Assembly (NCBI RefSeq): GCF_021347895.1
Contig: NC_067117.1
Coordinates: forward strand, 33,362,067 to 33,426,066
From: Acanthochromis polyacanthus
Lineage: Eukaryota > Chordata > Actinopteri > Pomacentridae
Length of the DNA: 64,000 nt
Direction: 5' to 3'
Shown here piece after piece: positions 1 to 63,166 of the stretch. The notes under the pieces were generated by a model. It was given only the letters and a program-made list of their open reading frames with translations. It had not been told where the DNA came from and made no database searches. Within the stretch, counting starts at the first letter, position 1; each line of letters starts with the position of its first letter. The position numbers and the translations under genes are program-made.

Positions 1-79
1 AGCTGTTGATGTGGTTTTGTCTCAAAGGAAACTAAAACACTGATTCCGTCTCCAGTGTAATGAACACTTCAGTAGATTT

Positions 80-600
80 AGACTCATAGACTGTATATAA
101 AGATGGACGGAGCATCTGGTTCCAAAATTGAAGCCCACCCGGAAGTGTCAAAAACTTGCAATATCACGCCTAGGGTTGGCTCCAAAAAGCTTTTGCTCCA
201 TAGACCCCAATTCATTTTTGGAAAAAATTTAATTTGATAGACGGATGTTCTACAGCTCAGGATTTTTTTCCCGTTAGTTTTCATGGTCAAAATGAGAGAC
301 CAGGTGGCCGATCTTAAAATAAATCAATACTGAATTTTAAATAAATCATTAAAGTTGGCGGAGCCAGGGGGCGTGGCTATACTTGATTGACAGTCCCATT
401 GACTGGTCCTGCCCCCAGTTGCTCTCCGGTCCAGTCTGTTTGATGACGCTTTTTACGTCACTGGCTCCAAAAAAATCCAAAATGGCGACATGGAAGTAGC
501 AAAATCCGGGCTTCATTTTTTAATTTTTTTTATTTTTATTGTGGCTTCATTTTCTCGGCGTTGAAACCAACGGGTGACATCACAGTTAGTTTACGCCTTT
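80..600. repeat. fish dispersed repeat (class uncertain)
   Basis: Begins with GACTCATAGACTGTATATAA then AGATGGACGGAGC, a phrase I recognise as frequent in fish genomes, and continues to CGTTGAAACCAACGGGTGAC near 560-580. No coding potential or clear termini. Confidence 0.5.
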
Positions 601-1054
601 TTAGACTGCTGAAGAGCACCACCTGCAGGCTGCTCAGTTCATTACAGCCACAGGACCAACAAACAGCTCCTTGATGTGCTGAAGCATCATGAGACATTTG
701 CCGTCAAACTAAATTAATTCTATTTTTCTTTTCTCTTCTGGTCTGAATTGTTCAGCATCTCTCACTTGTCCCTTCATCTGTTGTCCTGAGACACTGGAGT
801 TGTAATGGTAACCATAACACGATCAAATGATAATTTTCTTGTCATGAGAAAGGAATGATTGAATTAACTGTCATTAACTTTTAAAACTCTGACTAGTTAA
901 CAAATTCACACGCACACAACACACATTTACAGTTTTTCTTCATTTCTTTTCATCTTTTATCTTCAAACTATTCACTCTACTGATATTGATAAAAAGTAGT
1001 ATTCCATCTTTTTGTCAAAATTGTGGACCTGATCTGATTTTTGCTGATGAAGTC

Positions 1055-1230
1055 ATACTATACTAGTATAGTATAGCATAATATTGTATAGTATGTCATA
1101 GCATAGTATATCCTAAACGTAGTATATCGTAGTATTGTATAGTACATCATAGCATAGTATAGTACTGTATATCGTAGTATTGTATAGTATATCACAGTGT
1201 AGTGTAGCATAGCATATGATAGTACAGTGA
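1055..1230. repeat. degenerate TATAG/CATAG tract
   Basis: Irregular repeats of tatagtatagcata-like pentamers, on both strands close to ATACT/AGTAT. Produces a spurious Tyr/Leu-rich minus-strand frame. Confidence 0.85.
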
Positions 1231-3349
1231 AATTAGCTACAGAGACCAAAACAGTTTTTGTTAGACTCTAAACATGTTTATGTCTGCTGTAAAGTTTAAC
1301 CATCTGAACACCAAAATCTGTTGTGAGTTTTAAATTAATGTCATCTGAACAACCTAACATGGAAAAAAAAAAAAAGCAAAATGACACCATCTATCAGAGC
1401 CAGAATTGTAAAACAGAAATAATCACTGGCTTTGTGCCAAAAACACAACCAAATCTGAGCTTTAAAGTGTGATTATCTCATCAAAATCACTTCATGCTAG
1501 AGACATACATTTAAAAAAAATGCCAAATTTAAAATACTAGCTCTAACTAGATTCTGCAGAAAAACACACACAAAAAATTCTCCTTGGCACAGTCCTAAAG
1601 CCACGACCGATGTAGCTATGACCAACAGTCATGTGACAAAAATTCAGAGTTTTCAGCTGAACTGCAGGCAGTGTTTACAAATAGCAGAGAGAATAGAAAT
1701 ACAAGCAGTAAAATATCTACAGTATGTAGAGCTGCCTTTATTTCCCACTGTTGGTAACACCTGTGGACACTTGGACATGTTGATTCCAGTTTGGTTTTTT
1801 TCCATTTTGTAAAATAAACATTGAGGTTTTTCCTTTTTTGATGATTTTTGTCATTCCGTGTTATTCTGCAGAGAAAACATTTCTGAGTATTCTCTCTTTC
1901 TTCACAGTTGTTCTGTTTTCACAGAGGTGCAGGACTTTAGATTGCAGTGAAAAATAAGTCCACAGTGAAGAAAAATGTAACGGAAGCAAAAACAACAACA
2001 GAGAAACTGCTGGTTGTAGTTCAGAGATCTGAAATGAAGGTTTGTGGGGATTCACTTGCTTTTGGAGTCTCAAGTGATCATTGAAGGAGCTGCAGTTTTT
2101 GGCATTTATGGTCAGACGGTACTCTAATGCTGAACCAGCGCTGTGCAGAATGGTCTGACTTCTCCTTCGATCATCATTGGGGAAAACTGCTGTTTTTTCG
2201 CTTCCTTCTTTAAACCAATCACAGTCGTATTTGCACAGCTAAGCTCAAAATAGTAATGGTAGAATTGTTTCAGTGGAACATTTGAACAATTGCAGCTGTC
2301 AGACAAGAAGTGGAAAAAAATAGCCAGTCAGCGTTACTACATGATCCTAATCCTCTGCTAAACTTTATATTTTCAGTGTGTGTTTTGAAAACAATAACAT
2401 GTAGAAAGTGGAGGAGGATCTGAAATCCCACGTCAAGACATGAATAAACAGAAAAATGTGAACGTTTAAAGAAGCACAAAGTGACACAGATTTATTTCAA
2501 AGTCCAATGGCTTTATTTTATGTATATAGATTTGTATATATTTATATATATTTATATATTATATATATTTATGTAACAACTTTTACTCAGTTGCTTGATT
2601 ATCATCTTTTGTTCAGCTTAAGTTCAAAGGACATGACACTAAGACCAAGGCATTCCACATGATCATATCTTACAAAAGAGTAAAGAAAACATGAGTGTGT
2701 GTGCAGCTGCGTCACACACACTCATACATACATCAGGTGTCGTGGTTCTGTCTTTACAAAGAACTGAAAGCGGAATCGGACGAAGCAGACGGAGTGAGAG
2801 CACGAAGGGGGAGAAGAACGCGAGGAACCGAATGAACCGCCGGAGCCGAACTGGAGGATTCTGTTGCATAGATTGAAGCAAACAGGAGGAGGATGTGTGA
2901 CGGAGACAAGGTGACACACACACTGAGGAAACACAACTCCACTGAGCCAACACACACACACACACTCACACAGACACTCTTAACGTTCAGGGAAGCACAG
3001 GAAGGTTTATTTTGGCTCAAGAACAAATTGCTGCTGAGGATCAGAGTCCGCTGACAGGACCGAAGACGAAGAGGTCACGGCCTCTGGAATGTCTCAGTTT
3101 GGCAGACATTTGGTCATAAATCAGTGCTTTGGCCTGATGGTGGCGCTAGATAGAAACCTAAAGGACCACCAGAGCTTCTAGCCTTAAATCATAATGCCAC
3201 TACAGGAAAATCAGGATATTTTGTTGGAGAATCACAAAAGTTTCTTCCAACTTTTAGAACAATTTGCTCAACAGACGTCCAGATATTTTTGCTCGGAATC
3301 AAAAGTCTCGACCTTTTACACCACAAAAAGTTATCCAAATGTCAGGACA

Positions 3350-5310
3350 ATCCAGTTAATATAGCTGGATTTAGCCCAAAGCAGTCCAACACTTTGAATC
3401 AAATTTTGAAACAATCCATCCAATAGAGATCGGAATATTTCCCTCAGGAGCTTAAGTGTTGAACTAATAGTAGCAATATAAAGTTATCGGGTCCACTGTT
3501 GGAGATTTGCAAATGTTTGCATTAAATTTCAGGACAATCCATCCAATATGGATTCAGATATCTTATTTCTAGACCAGATCAGTCCATCCATCCATCCATC
3601 CATTCTCTATGATCGCGGAGGTGCTGGAGCCTATCTCAGCTGACTCAGGCGAAGGCAGGGGACACCCTGGACAGGTCACCAGTCTGTCGCAGGGCTCCAA
3701 ATCAGTCCACGTCTTTAAAAAAATGTTAGAACAATCCGTCCAACAGAGACTGAGATGTTTTGCTCAAGACCAAAGTATAAACATTGTAGTGGCACGAGAG
3801 GATAGTCAGGATACTTTGTTGCCGCATATTTCTTCCAACTTTTAGGACAATCTGTCCAATGAAGGTCACGATATTTTGCTCTGGACCGCAAGTGTTGGCG
3901 TTGCGGCAACACTGGAGGAAAGTTGTCCAGAGACACTGTCTGAAAATCATTAACGTCTGCTTCAAATTTCACGTTAATCAGCAACCAAGAGGTTGAGACA
4001 TTTCATACAGGACCATGAGTGTCAACCTCACCGTGGCACCTGAGGAACTTTAAGATATATTTTTTAAAAATTGTGGGGTATAAAGCGTGGGGTCGGATAT
4101 TTTAGTCTGAACCATACGTCAGAACAATCCGTCCAATAGAGGTTGAGATGTTTCATTCATGACCACAAGAGCTGACTCATGGTGGCACCAGAGGAAACTT
4201 GTCCAGACATTTCGTTGGAGAATCGTGAATGTTTGTGCCAGACAATTCTTTGAATACAGGTTTGAGTATTTTAGTCTGGACCAAAGTAGTAAACTTCTTT
4301 GTACAAAATTTGTAAACAATACATCCAATAGAAGTTGAGATGTTTTGCTCAGGACCTCAAGTGTTGACTTTTCCATTAGTGCCTCCACAAGCAGAAAAGT
4401 CAGCCGGGTATGATGTTGAAGAATTGCAAATGTTTGTTCCAAATTTCAGGATAATCCTAATCCTGAACGTGTACAGATATTTTTCCAATTTCAGGACAGT
4501 CCATTGTGTAGCTGTCCAAATATTTTCAGAACTTTAAGTGCAGACCTCGCAGTGCCACTGGAGAAAAGCCATGAAGATACATGTTAAAGAATCGTGACTG
4601 TTTGTGCCAACTTCAAGGCCAATTCTGTCCAATAGATGTTGAGATCTTTCATTCGAGACCAAAGTGTCTCAGTATGTCACCTCGTGAGGACACAACAGTA
4701 AAGTCAGGACACGTTGATGAAGAGTTGCGAATGTTTCTTCCAACTTTTACGATAGTCCGTCCAATAGATGTCAAGATATTTTGTTTAGGACCAAAGTCTC
4801 AACCTCGTGGTAACACTGCAGGAAAGTCAGGATGCATTGTCATAGAACTGTGAAGGTTTGTACCATATTACAGGATCATCCATGTGGTATGGGGTCGGAT
4901 ATTTTAGTACGTACCGAAGCGCTCCACCTCTTTGTACTTAATGTCACAACAATCCATCCAACAGAGAGCAAGGTATTTTACTCAGAACCACAAGTGCTGA
5001 CTTACACTATCACCATACATTTTTAGAGAATCACGAACGTTTGTGTGAAGTTTCAGGATAATGAATTTAAAATGTGTTCAGACATGTTAGTCTGGACCAA
5101 AGCGGTCCACTGCTTTGTGCTCAAGTCATATCAAGCTTTGCTCTTGTCAAGCCATCAAATAGATGTCCTACTAAGGACTTGAAGTGTCGACCTCACAGCA
5201 GCACTGGAGGAAAGTCATTAGAATACGTCAAAGAATTCTCAATGTTTGCGTCAACTTTAACCGCAACGGATTTCAAAACAATCCATCAAATAGAGGTCAC
5301 CAGTGACAAC
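3350..5310 (+). repeat. decayed array of CAATCCATCCAATAGA units
   Basis: The phrase CAATCC(A/G)TCCAATAGAGGT followed by GAGATATTT recurs at about 3412, 3533, 3730, 3846, 4122, 4316, 4620, 4754, 4950, 5147 and 5277. It alternates with GACCAAAGT and GGAGGAAAGTCAGGA phrases. Unit spacing is irregular (about 100-300 bp). The phrases are known from widespread fish repeats. Confidence 0.8.
3584..3700 (+). mobile_element. LINE 3'-end-like fragment with (CCAT)n
   Basis: CCATCCATCCATCCATTCTC is followed by GGAGCCTATCTCAGCTGACT and ACACCCTGGACAGGTCACCA. This order is characteristic of a common fish non-LTR retrotransposon tail. It is inserted within the decayed array. Confidence 0.6.
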
Positions 5311-7809
5311 CTTATTTCAGAGCAATCGAACGGTACACAAATAAAATAAAATATCAACACACACATCAGATGGAACACATCAGTTCATAAGACCGGGATT
5401 TTTAAAGATTCCATTACATTTTACATTTAATTCAAGTTTAATTGTTCCGAACAGAAAAGTCTGATCGAAGAGATGCTCATTGTTCGTAAATCCGTCCTGT
5501 TTAGCAACAAATCTGACTGACTGAAATATCTGAACACAAACAAAACATCCTCACAGCTTTCCTCTGGTGCCACTACAAGATCAACGCTCGTGGTCCTGAG
5601 CAAAATACCTCAAGTTCTACTGGACAGATTGATGTGAAATTTAGCACAAACATTTTGACTGAAGGGTAACAACTTTGGCTTTTAACAACAAAGAACTCCC
5701 GGACCTCTAGACTCAACATGCTGCACAATAATGCAACTTCTTTTAAGCCTTAAACAGTTAAAGTAAAGGATTTCTAAAGCTCATTGTGTTGGGATCAGAA
5801 AACAGAAAACATACGAGCTGAGGAGTTAATGAGGATAAACAGCAGCAGTCATGACCTTAGTGTCCGTTTAATCCTGTCAGCGGCTCGTCTCGCAGATTTC
5901 ATGCTTCATGCACTTTAATGTGAACACAACTCATTCATCTCCACTGAGATGAAAAACTTTAATACTGTCACTTTGTCACTCGTTTCTTCTACAGCCCAAT
6001 AAAAAAATCAAATAAATGTTGCATCAATAAATACTACACACATCCATACATATTTATAATGTTCAGTTGTGTTATAGTAAAGTTTGTGAATAAAACTGCA
6101 GCAGATTAACTCATGTTTCTTTGCTTTGAATTAATCTGGATTTGAAGAAACTTTCCTGACAATTCTCGTTTTTTCTCTGTTAAGATGGTTCTTAGTTTAG
6201 AATTCACCTTCTGATTGTTGTAAAGCTTTACAGCAGATTTGTCCACAGAGGGGAGACTAAACTGTGTTTCTGTTCAATTTTAGAAAGAATTTAAACCAAA
6301 CTTCTGAAATGTCACAAAAACTTTAGAAAAGGAAATTAATTTAGAAGGTGGCACTGTGGGCTACGTGGTTGTCATTAACAGAGAAGACAAAACAGTGACA
6401 AAACTGTGTCATCTACAAAGAAAAATAGAGAAACATCCTTAGGAATTGTTTTCAATCTGGAGACCTGTAATTAGTGTTTACTGTCAGCTGGTGTTTCACT
6501 GCTGGAAATGTTTGCCAAATTTTAATCTGTCACGAAGCTCAATGACTCTTTTTTTTAATGCTTTTGATGCTTTCAATGAATTTAGTCTTTAAGAGGTTCT
6601 AATGCTCTTTTAGACTTTTTATGGTCAGATCTAAATGTCACATAACAACAGGCAGGTAAATTTGTTTCTGATAAGTCTAGAAGACGGAAAGGGCTGGATA
6701 TTTTACTGGAACTCAAACAAATAGACGAAATAGCTGCAGATTTACTTTCTCTAACTTCTGAGTCAATCTCAGATGTGAAAATGTGTCACATGAAGACAAA
6801 CTAAATATCTTGGGTGTTTAGGGGGTTTTGATTGATTTTCTGATCCTTAAAACAAAAAACTTCAATGAATGAAAGAACAAAGTGGTGAAAGTGGTTGCAG
6901 CCTTACAGTTTACAGATGAAAACTAAACATCAGATGGACAAAGTGAACCTCTAAATGATACTACAGAGATTCATCAGTGATGGTGGGGCTCCGACATGAA
7001 CACAAACACTGAACAGGTGATCGACTGACTCCATTATCTTCCTGATTCTCAGAGAAGCAGCAGGATAACGGATGGATGAATGTGATCGGTGAGATGTTGA
7101 CTCCTGCAGAGCGAACGCCTACCTGAAGCTCACGTTTGAGGCAAGTTAACCTTCGTCTGCCTCCTCCTCCTCCTCCTCCTCTCACTGCACAGCTGAATGG
7201 TGATGAGTTCAGGACAGTCTGTAAATCTGAGTGCGGATGAGGCAGCGGGGAGGTGGATGAGATCTGTTTAGTTTCTGGACAAAATGAGATGACGGAAAAA
7301 CCAAAAGAATAATCTTCATCTTTCATCAATCCATCCACCAGAAGTCACACAGTTTTAATTTCCTCAGCGTGTTTCACCTCACAGTGCAAATACATGTGTG
7401 TGAAGTTGTGTGTTTAAGATTCATTTGGAAAACAAGTCAACATTTGGGATGTTTCATTCCGTACTAAAACATGCAGAACACAGAACATTGAACACATATA
7501 CTGAACAGTTAGTTTTATCCAAATGCAGTTTTTTTTCTTTTTTTTTTTATCTCTTTTCGTACAGAGTGGCTTTAGGCTACACAGAACACGACGGAACCAA
7601 TCGCACCAGGTTGGACATATTGCTTTAAACCACCAAATTTGTATATATGTCATGCATGCCACATAGATGATATTATGTTTATACAAAAATAACACCAACG
7701 CCTATTACTGTGTATCATAGTAATTACAGAAAAAATCTTTTTCAGTCTTTTTTGCAATGAAGTTCAACTGAGAAACCAAATATATCTATATATTTATATC
7801 CAATATGTA

Positions 7810-7821
7810 TATGTATGTATG

Positions 7822-7861
<40 letters not shown>

Positions 7862-7915
7862 TATACCAGACATAAATAGATAGATATAATATATAAATAT
7901 ATAGATATATATGTT
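7810..7915. repeat. compound (GTAT)n (TA)n (CA)n microsatellite
   Basis: gtatgtatgtata, then about nine TA, then about twelve CA units (to 7862), followed by more AT-rich tandem sequence. Confidence 0.9.
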
Positions 7916-8176
7916 AAGTGGTTATGACTTTTCCAACTGTGATATTCCAGTTCGTCTGAACCATTTTTATTGGTGGATTTTGAAGTCGATGAGAAGGTTC
8001 TTCTGAGAAAGGCAGTGCTCTGAAGAAGAAGCAACGCAGTCAGAATGCAACTGTGACCGGACAAGAAGTGAGTTCCTTCTCCGTTCAGAAGTCCTGACGG
8101 CAAACTGAGATCTTACACAGTCCACAAACCGGAAAACTAAATCCATGTGTAGATTTTCAGTCCGCTGCTGAGACCT

Positions 8177-8182
8177 TTTATT
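8177..8182 (-). promoter_or_regulatory. candidate polyadenylation signal AATAAA
   Basis: Plus strand TTTATT at 8177-8182. It is the first AATAAA on the minus strand after the atp2b4 stop, about 4.3 kb downstream. A second lies at 7966-7971, followed further down by a TG-rich run (CA repeat at 7836-7862 on the plus strand). The choice between them cannot be made from sequence alone. Confidence 0.3.
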
Positions 8183-11100
8183 GGTGACGTGGCTGAAACT
8201 AGAAGCACAAACAGGTCGCAGAGTCTCTGATGGCTGCACTGAGCGCTGGCCGGGAGACATGAGGGCAACCAGTCCAACCAGTCCAACCAGTCCAACAGAC
8301 GGCCGCCAGAGCAGAGGACGATCTGATCCAGGTGAGGGGAGGCAGGTGTCATAGAACAAACTTGTGCAGAGAAAGAAAAGAGAACAGACTTTGGCAGAAC
8401 ATTGTTAAAGCTAAGCTGGGTGGTGATTGGCTGATTGCCCCCTCTCTCCCGGTTCCCCGGCAGCTTCACTTCAGTCACTTATAGGACAATATTTACACTG
8501 TTCTGAATCTGGGAGCTCAGCAGGACGACACATCGTCTGGACGCTGCAACAGTCCCGCACTCTTCCTGGGAACAGTTTCTAAAACTGTCAGTCATGTTTA
8601 AATCAGTGATGAATCTTACAGCTGCGTCCTGTCACAGGCTCCGCCTCCTTCAGCCTTCGCAGTTTTATATTTCAATATCAGGAGTTTGGAATTTAGATGA
8701 TGCAATCTGTGGTTTGGTCCTGGCCCCGGGTGTGTAAACACGTCATTTAACAGCTCACTGCAATTTATACATTTAAAAGGTCAATACCTGGACTGTGTCA
8801 TCAAATATTATCTTAAAATACTAGAATTATGGCAAATAATACACAGGGGGACTCAGAGACAGAAGTCACTGTTCGGGGGAGGTGATATCTGTTCCTAACA
8901 ACCGTGATCTGACCTGAGACGGGAGCGACGGAGGATTCATGTTACCTTCAGTGCACGAGGGTCGATCAAATAGTTCTGAGACTGTTCATGTTGCATGTGC
9001 ATCATCAGATTTGTCACCTGGTGATTTCTTTCAGTTCCCTTAACTGGGATTCAAGTTTGATTGTCGCTGTTTTTGATTGTTTAAAAGGTGCTAAAGGTTC
9101 TGGACATGTTTACAGTGAACATTACAACTGTTGCAGGAGCACTTGGAGCAGAGAATCACTGCACGAGGACATTACTGAGACAGGGATTGAGCTGAATTTC
9201 TATCAGGTTTGGTTTCTAGTTTTTATAGGAACAGTCTTGTAAGTTTTCAGTCAACCCTGGTACTGCTCTGATCTTAGATTCTGGATTCACTGGAGCTGGA
9301 AAACAAAGCTTGTTGTGGCAAATGTGCACAGATTACCTTCTCAGGTTTGGTTTGAGACAATGGAAGGTTACTGTGGAGAGGGCCCTCATTGGCCACGCCC
9401 CTCAGGAGGAGGCGGAGCCTAAGGCAGGATGCAGCTCTGATCCTTTTTAAGTCGTCAGCTCCGACACCTGGTGGCTTGAACACAGCATCAGTCCACTCAT
9501 TCAAAGAAATCAGTCGTCGTAGCTTCAAAGTACAGAAACAAACAAACCCAGAGGTTGGATAAATAATTAAACACTCCCATTTAATGTTTGATACAGTTAA
9601 CTGTGTTCATGTTGCTGAACTCTGATGGAACTGGATAACTGTGAAATCACATAGCCTGTAGTGTGCCACAACATCTTAGATAAAGTGTTATACTCATGTA
9701 AAAGGGGGCTGATGGGACCAGATTGTTGCAATTCCAATTGAACGGTCAACAAGAAGTAAACAAGTCACTGCAGGTTTCTGAGCCCTAACATCAGGTGACC
9801 AAGACGACACACGTGGCATAAATATTCAGAGAGCTGTAAAAAGACAGAGTCCACGGTAGATTCATCTCATTCATGTACTGTACTGTCACCAAACTCTTCA
9901 GCCTATACATATATATTCATATATCTCCAAAATATTAAAAAGTACTTAATATAAAAATACAGAAGAATTGTAAAAAATGAGCAAAACATTGAATTTTATA
10001 TGAAAACCATGCAAGAAAGATTCCCCATTTAGTTAAATAGTAACTCTAAGATTCAGGAAAGCAAGGGAATGACAGGGAAGTGGTCGGATGAGAGAAGCGC
10101 AGGCGAACTGCCACCGACTCGCTTTTCATGTAAACATTATAGAGGTCCTTTAAACTTGGTTCGGCAGTGACGACTGAAGATTTTCTCCTTGTATTTTGGT
10201 CGTGTTTGGAGTAAAGGGCCGGGGGAGGAGGGGGAGGGTGGGGGTGAGAAAGTCCAAAGGAAACCTCGATAACAATGAGATAAAAAACAATACAGACAAC
10301 CTATAAAATATGGCTCTGAGTTACATAGAAAAAGCTCATCAGAGGGGAGAGGAAGAACCAAGTCGTGACAAAAAGTTGGAAATATGGCAGTAGTAGCACA
10401 TTACTTCAATACCGCGTCCTAGTTCATAGAGAGGTTGATGGCTGCTAGTTGGACTAAGAGGGGATTAGACGCATCACCGCTTCTGATTGGAGGATGGTTC
10501 CTTCTTCTTTTAAGACAGTAATCTGCAGACACAGTGGATTTAACTCTACAGGCTGACTGGTGACATCGTCAGTCTCCCATAAACCTCAGCGCGGTTGCGA
10601 TGCCGACGCCTGTCAATCGGACACGGCAGAGTGGAAAATGGCGGTGACAGTAATGAAACGCCTTCGCTGCTGCTGGCCGTGTGATGTCACTGACAGCCGA
10701 TGCCGTTTCTGTTCATAAAATCCGACAGACGAGGGAACATCAGAAGTGGTACTAAGATTAGTGTGAAACACAGGCAGACGGTCCGGACGCCGCTCAGAGC
10801 TCCGATTACGTCCCGACTGAGACCCGAAACAGACTCATCGAAACTCAAGTGTTCAATGTGTTTAAACTACACGAAGGTTTGAAAGGCGACACATGAAAGA
10901 GATGAAAGAAACTTGAAGCCTCAGCTCCATCCTTGAACTGGTTGGTTCAGAGTCTCGCTGTCTGGTTCTTATCGTTATATTCGGCCTTCAGAGTAGAACA
11001 GGCAGTGAGTTGACTGTGGGGAGGCAGTGGAAAAACAGGCGTCCTTTCTTGTTGTGGCCTCGTTTCACCAGAGCTACCTGTGTTGCGACACCATTGGCTG

Positions 11101-12247
11101 CCTTTTGTACAATCTGAGCAAGGCTGTAACAGGATGAATGATTGTACTCGCCAACAGTGAAACGCTCAATATCAATGAACCTGTTTCTGTCCTGTTGTGC
11201 TTCAGACAAGAAGTTTACGGAGCTCTGAACAAACGCTGCTGCAGATGAACACACATGGCAGTCGAAAGAGTATCTCAAATATTCATTCCTAAGTTTTCAT
11301 GCGACGCAACACGAATGAAACAAAACATGCATCCTACTAGAGGGGGAACGTGAACCACACTCTTGTTTCCTACTATCCATGGCGGGGAGGGGCAGAGAAC
11401 CCTGACTGGATGAGATGAGGTCAGACCGCCACTGAGCAGAAAGCGAGATCTCTGGACACCGCCGTGTTCGCGGTTTTTGGGTCGTAAACATCCCGTCCTT
11501 CCACATGCAACACAGCAGCTAAAGAAAAACCAACACGTACAGACACGATAAAGGGGAGAATATTGGTTTAACCTTGAAGACTGTAGTGTTGACACATAAA
11601 ACATTCTCAGAAGTTAGAATCAACCTTCAATTAACATTCGTTGAACATTTTTAAAACAAACAACAGGTGAACATCTAAAAAAACAAAAGGTTACATTTTT
11701 GCATTTGCCTAAAAATCTTCTGAACACCAAACCAGCTTAGAGCTGTGTTGAACAGAACTTATGTACATCAGAATCACCGCACGCTTTAAAAAAATTCGGT
11801 GCCGTTTTTCAGAACGCAGGAATGAAGCGAATACAGAACACAACATGCTGCCGTGAGTCCAGCAAAGATCGAACCCAACGAAGTTTAAAAGCTTTTCAAA
11901 AAGGATCGTCAAGTAAAAAACAAAACAAAACAAAAACAGATGAGCGAGGACAGGCCTTTGGCTGTGGAGATGTTGGACTCCACCTTCTACTGACTGACTG
12001 TGTCCTGGTGGCGGAGAGACAAACTTACAGGCAGAGCGACGCCACAGTCAGTATGAAAGAAACACAACGTGGCAGGAATGACCGAGGGATGGAGACGAGG
12101 TGAAGCAGAATGAGGGGATGAGCAGAGTCATGACTTCCCTCCTCAGGGTGACAGTTCGGTTGGTGGATGACAGATGATGCAGATGAAGAGGAGGGAGGAA
12201 GAGGAAGAGGAGGAGGAGTAGGAGGAGGAGGGAGGAGCTCAGTTGGA

Positions 12248-12442
12248 TCACTCGGAGCTGAGGGGGAGGGCGCCGGGCGACTTTCCGGCTCCTGTGGCCC
12301 CAGACGAGGAGCTGGGGAGGGGGTCTATCTCATCTCCGATCTCCTCGATGGGGGAGATGCGAGCCTCCTCCTTGGACAGGGGCACAAACTCAGGACTTGC
12401 CATGAAGCTGTGAATGGATCGGCGGGACTCTGGACTCTCTAG
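12248..12442 (-). pseudogene. duplicated copy of the atp2b4 C-terminal coding tail
   Basis: Directly downstream of the real last exon lies a second copy of its coding tail, starting LESPESRRSIHSFMASPEF. It stays open in the same frame for 64 codons with no indel, then stops at TGA where the real exon has TCA (ES-S-I becomes E-stop). It lacks the acceptor and the calmodulin-binding segment. As drawn it is part of the 3' UTR. By my count it differs from the parent at 11 residues and about nine synonymous positions. Confidence 0.8.
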
Positions 12443-12516
12443 CCCTCCTCAGGGTGACAGTTCGGTTGGTGGGTGACAGATGATGTTGATGAAGAGGAGG
12501 AGGAGAGAGGAGGAGC

Positions 12517-63166
<50,650 letters not shown>

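Larger units (their letters stand above)
1..7965. other. region downstream of atp2b4, no gene recognised
   Basis: Contains a dispersed repeat (80-600), a TATAG-rich tract (1055-1230), a possible second cleavage region with AATAAA signals on the minus strand near 2487-2520, a decayed repeat array (3350-5310) and microsatellites. The rest (5350-7800) is AT-rich and unremarkable. Short reading frames here show no protein similarity. Confidence 0.5.
7966..12516 (-). other. atp2b4: probable long 3' UTR of atp2b4
   Basis: No exon-like reading frame is seen here. Scanning the minus strand downstream of the stop at 12517, I find the first canonical AATAAA at 8177-8182 and another at 7966-7971, both in the context ACCAATAAAA. 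This suggests a 3' UTR of about 4.3-4.6 kb, in line with long UTRs of vertebrate ATP2B genes. It contains the tail duplication, a G-run on the plus strand at 10221-10244 and a 9-bp tandem repeat at about 8267-8297. Non-canonical signals such as ATTAAA near 9581 could end it earlier. Confidence 0.35.

Noticed and set aside
2663..3026. 100- and 90-codon minus-strand frames
   Set aside because: Created by CA/GT dinucleotide-rich sequence; three minus-strand frames and one plus-strand frame are open together, which indicates low complexity rather than coding.
6961..7338. 125-codon minus-strand frame with a Gly/Arg run
   Set aside because: The run comes from a CTC/GGA trinucleotide repeat near 7161; no similarity recognised.
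7967..8478. 130- and 113-codon minus-strand frames
   Set aside because: No recognisable protein; overlap a 9-bp tandem repeat and the presumed 3' UTR.
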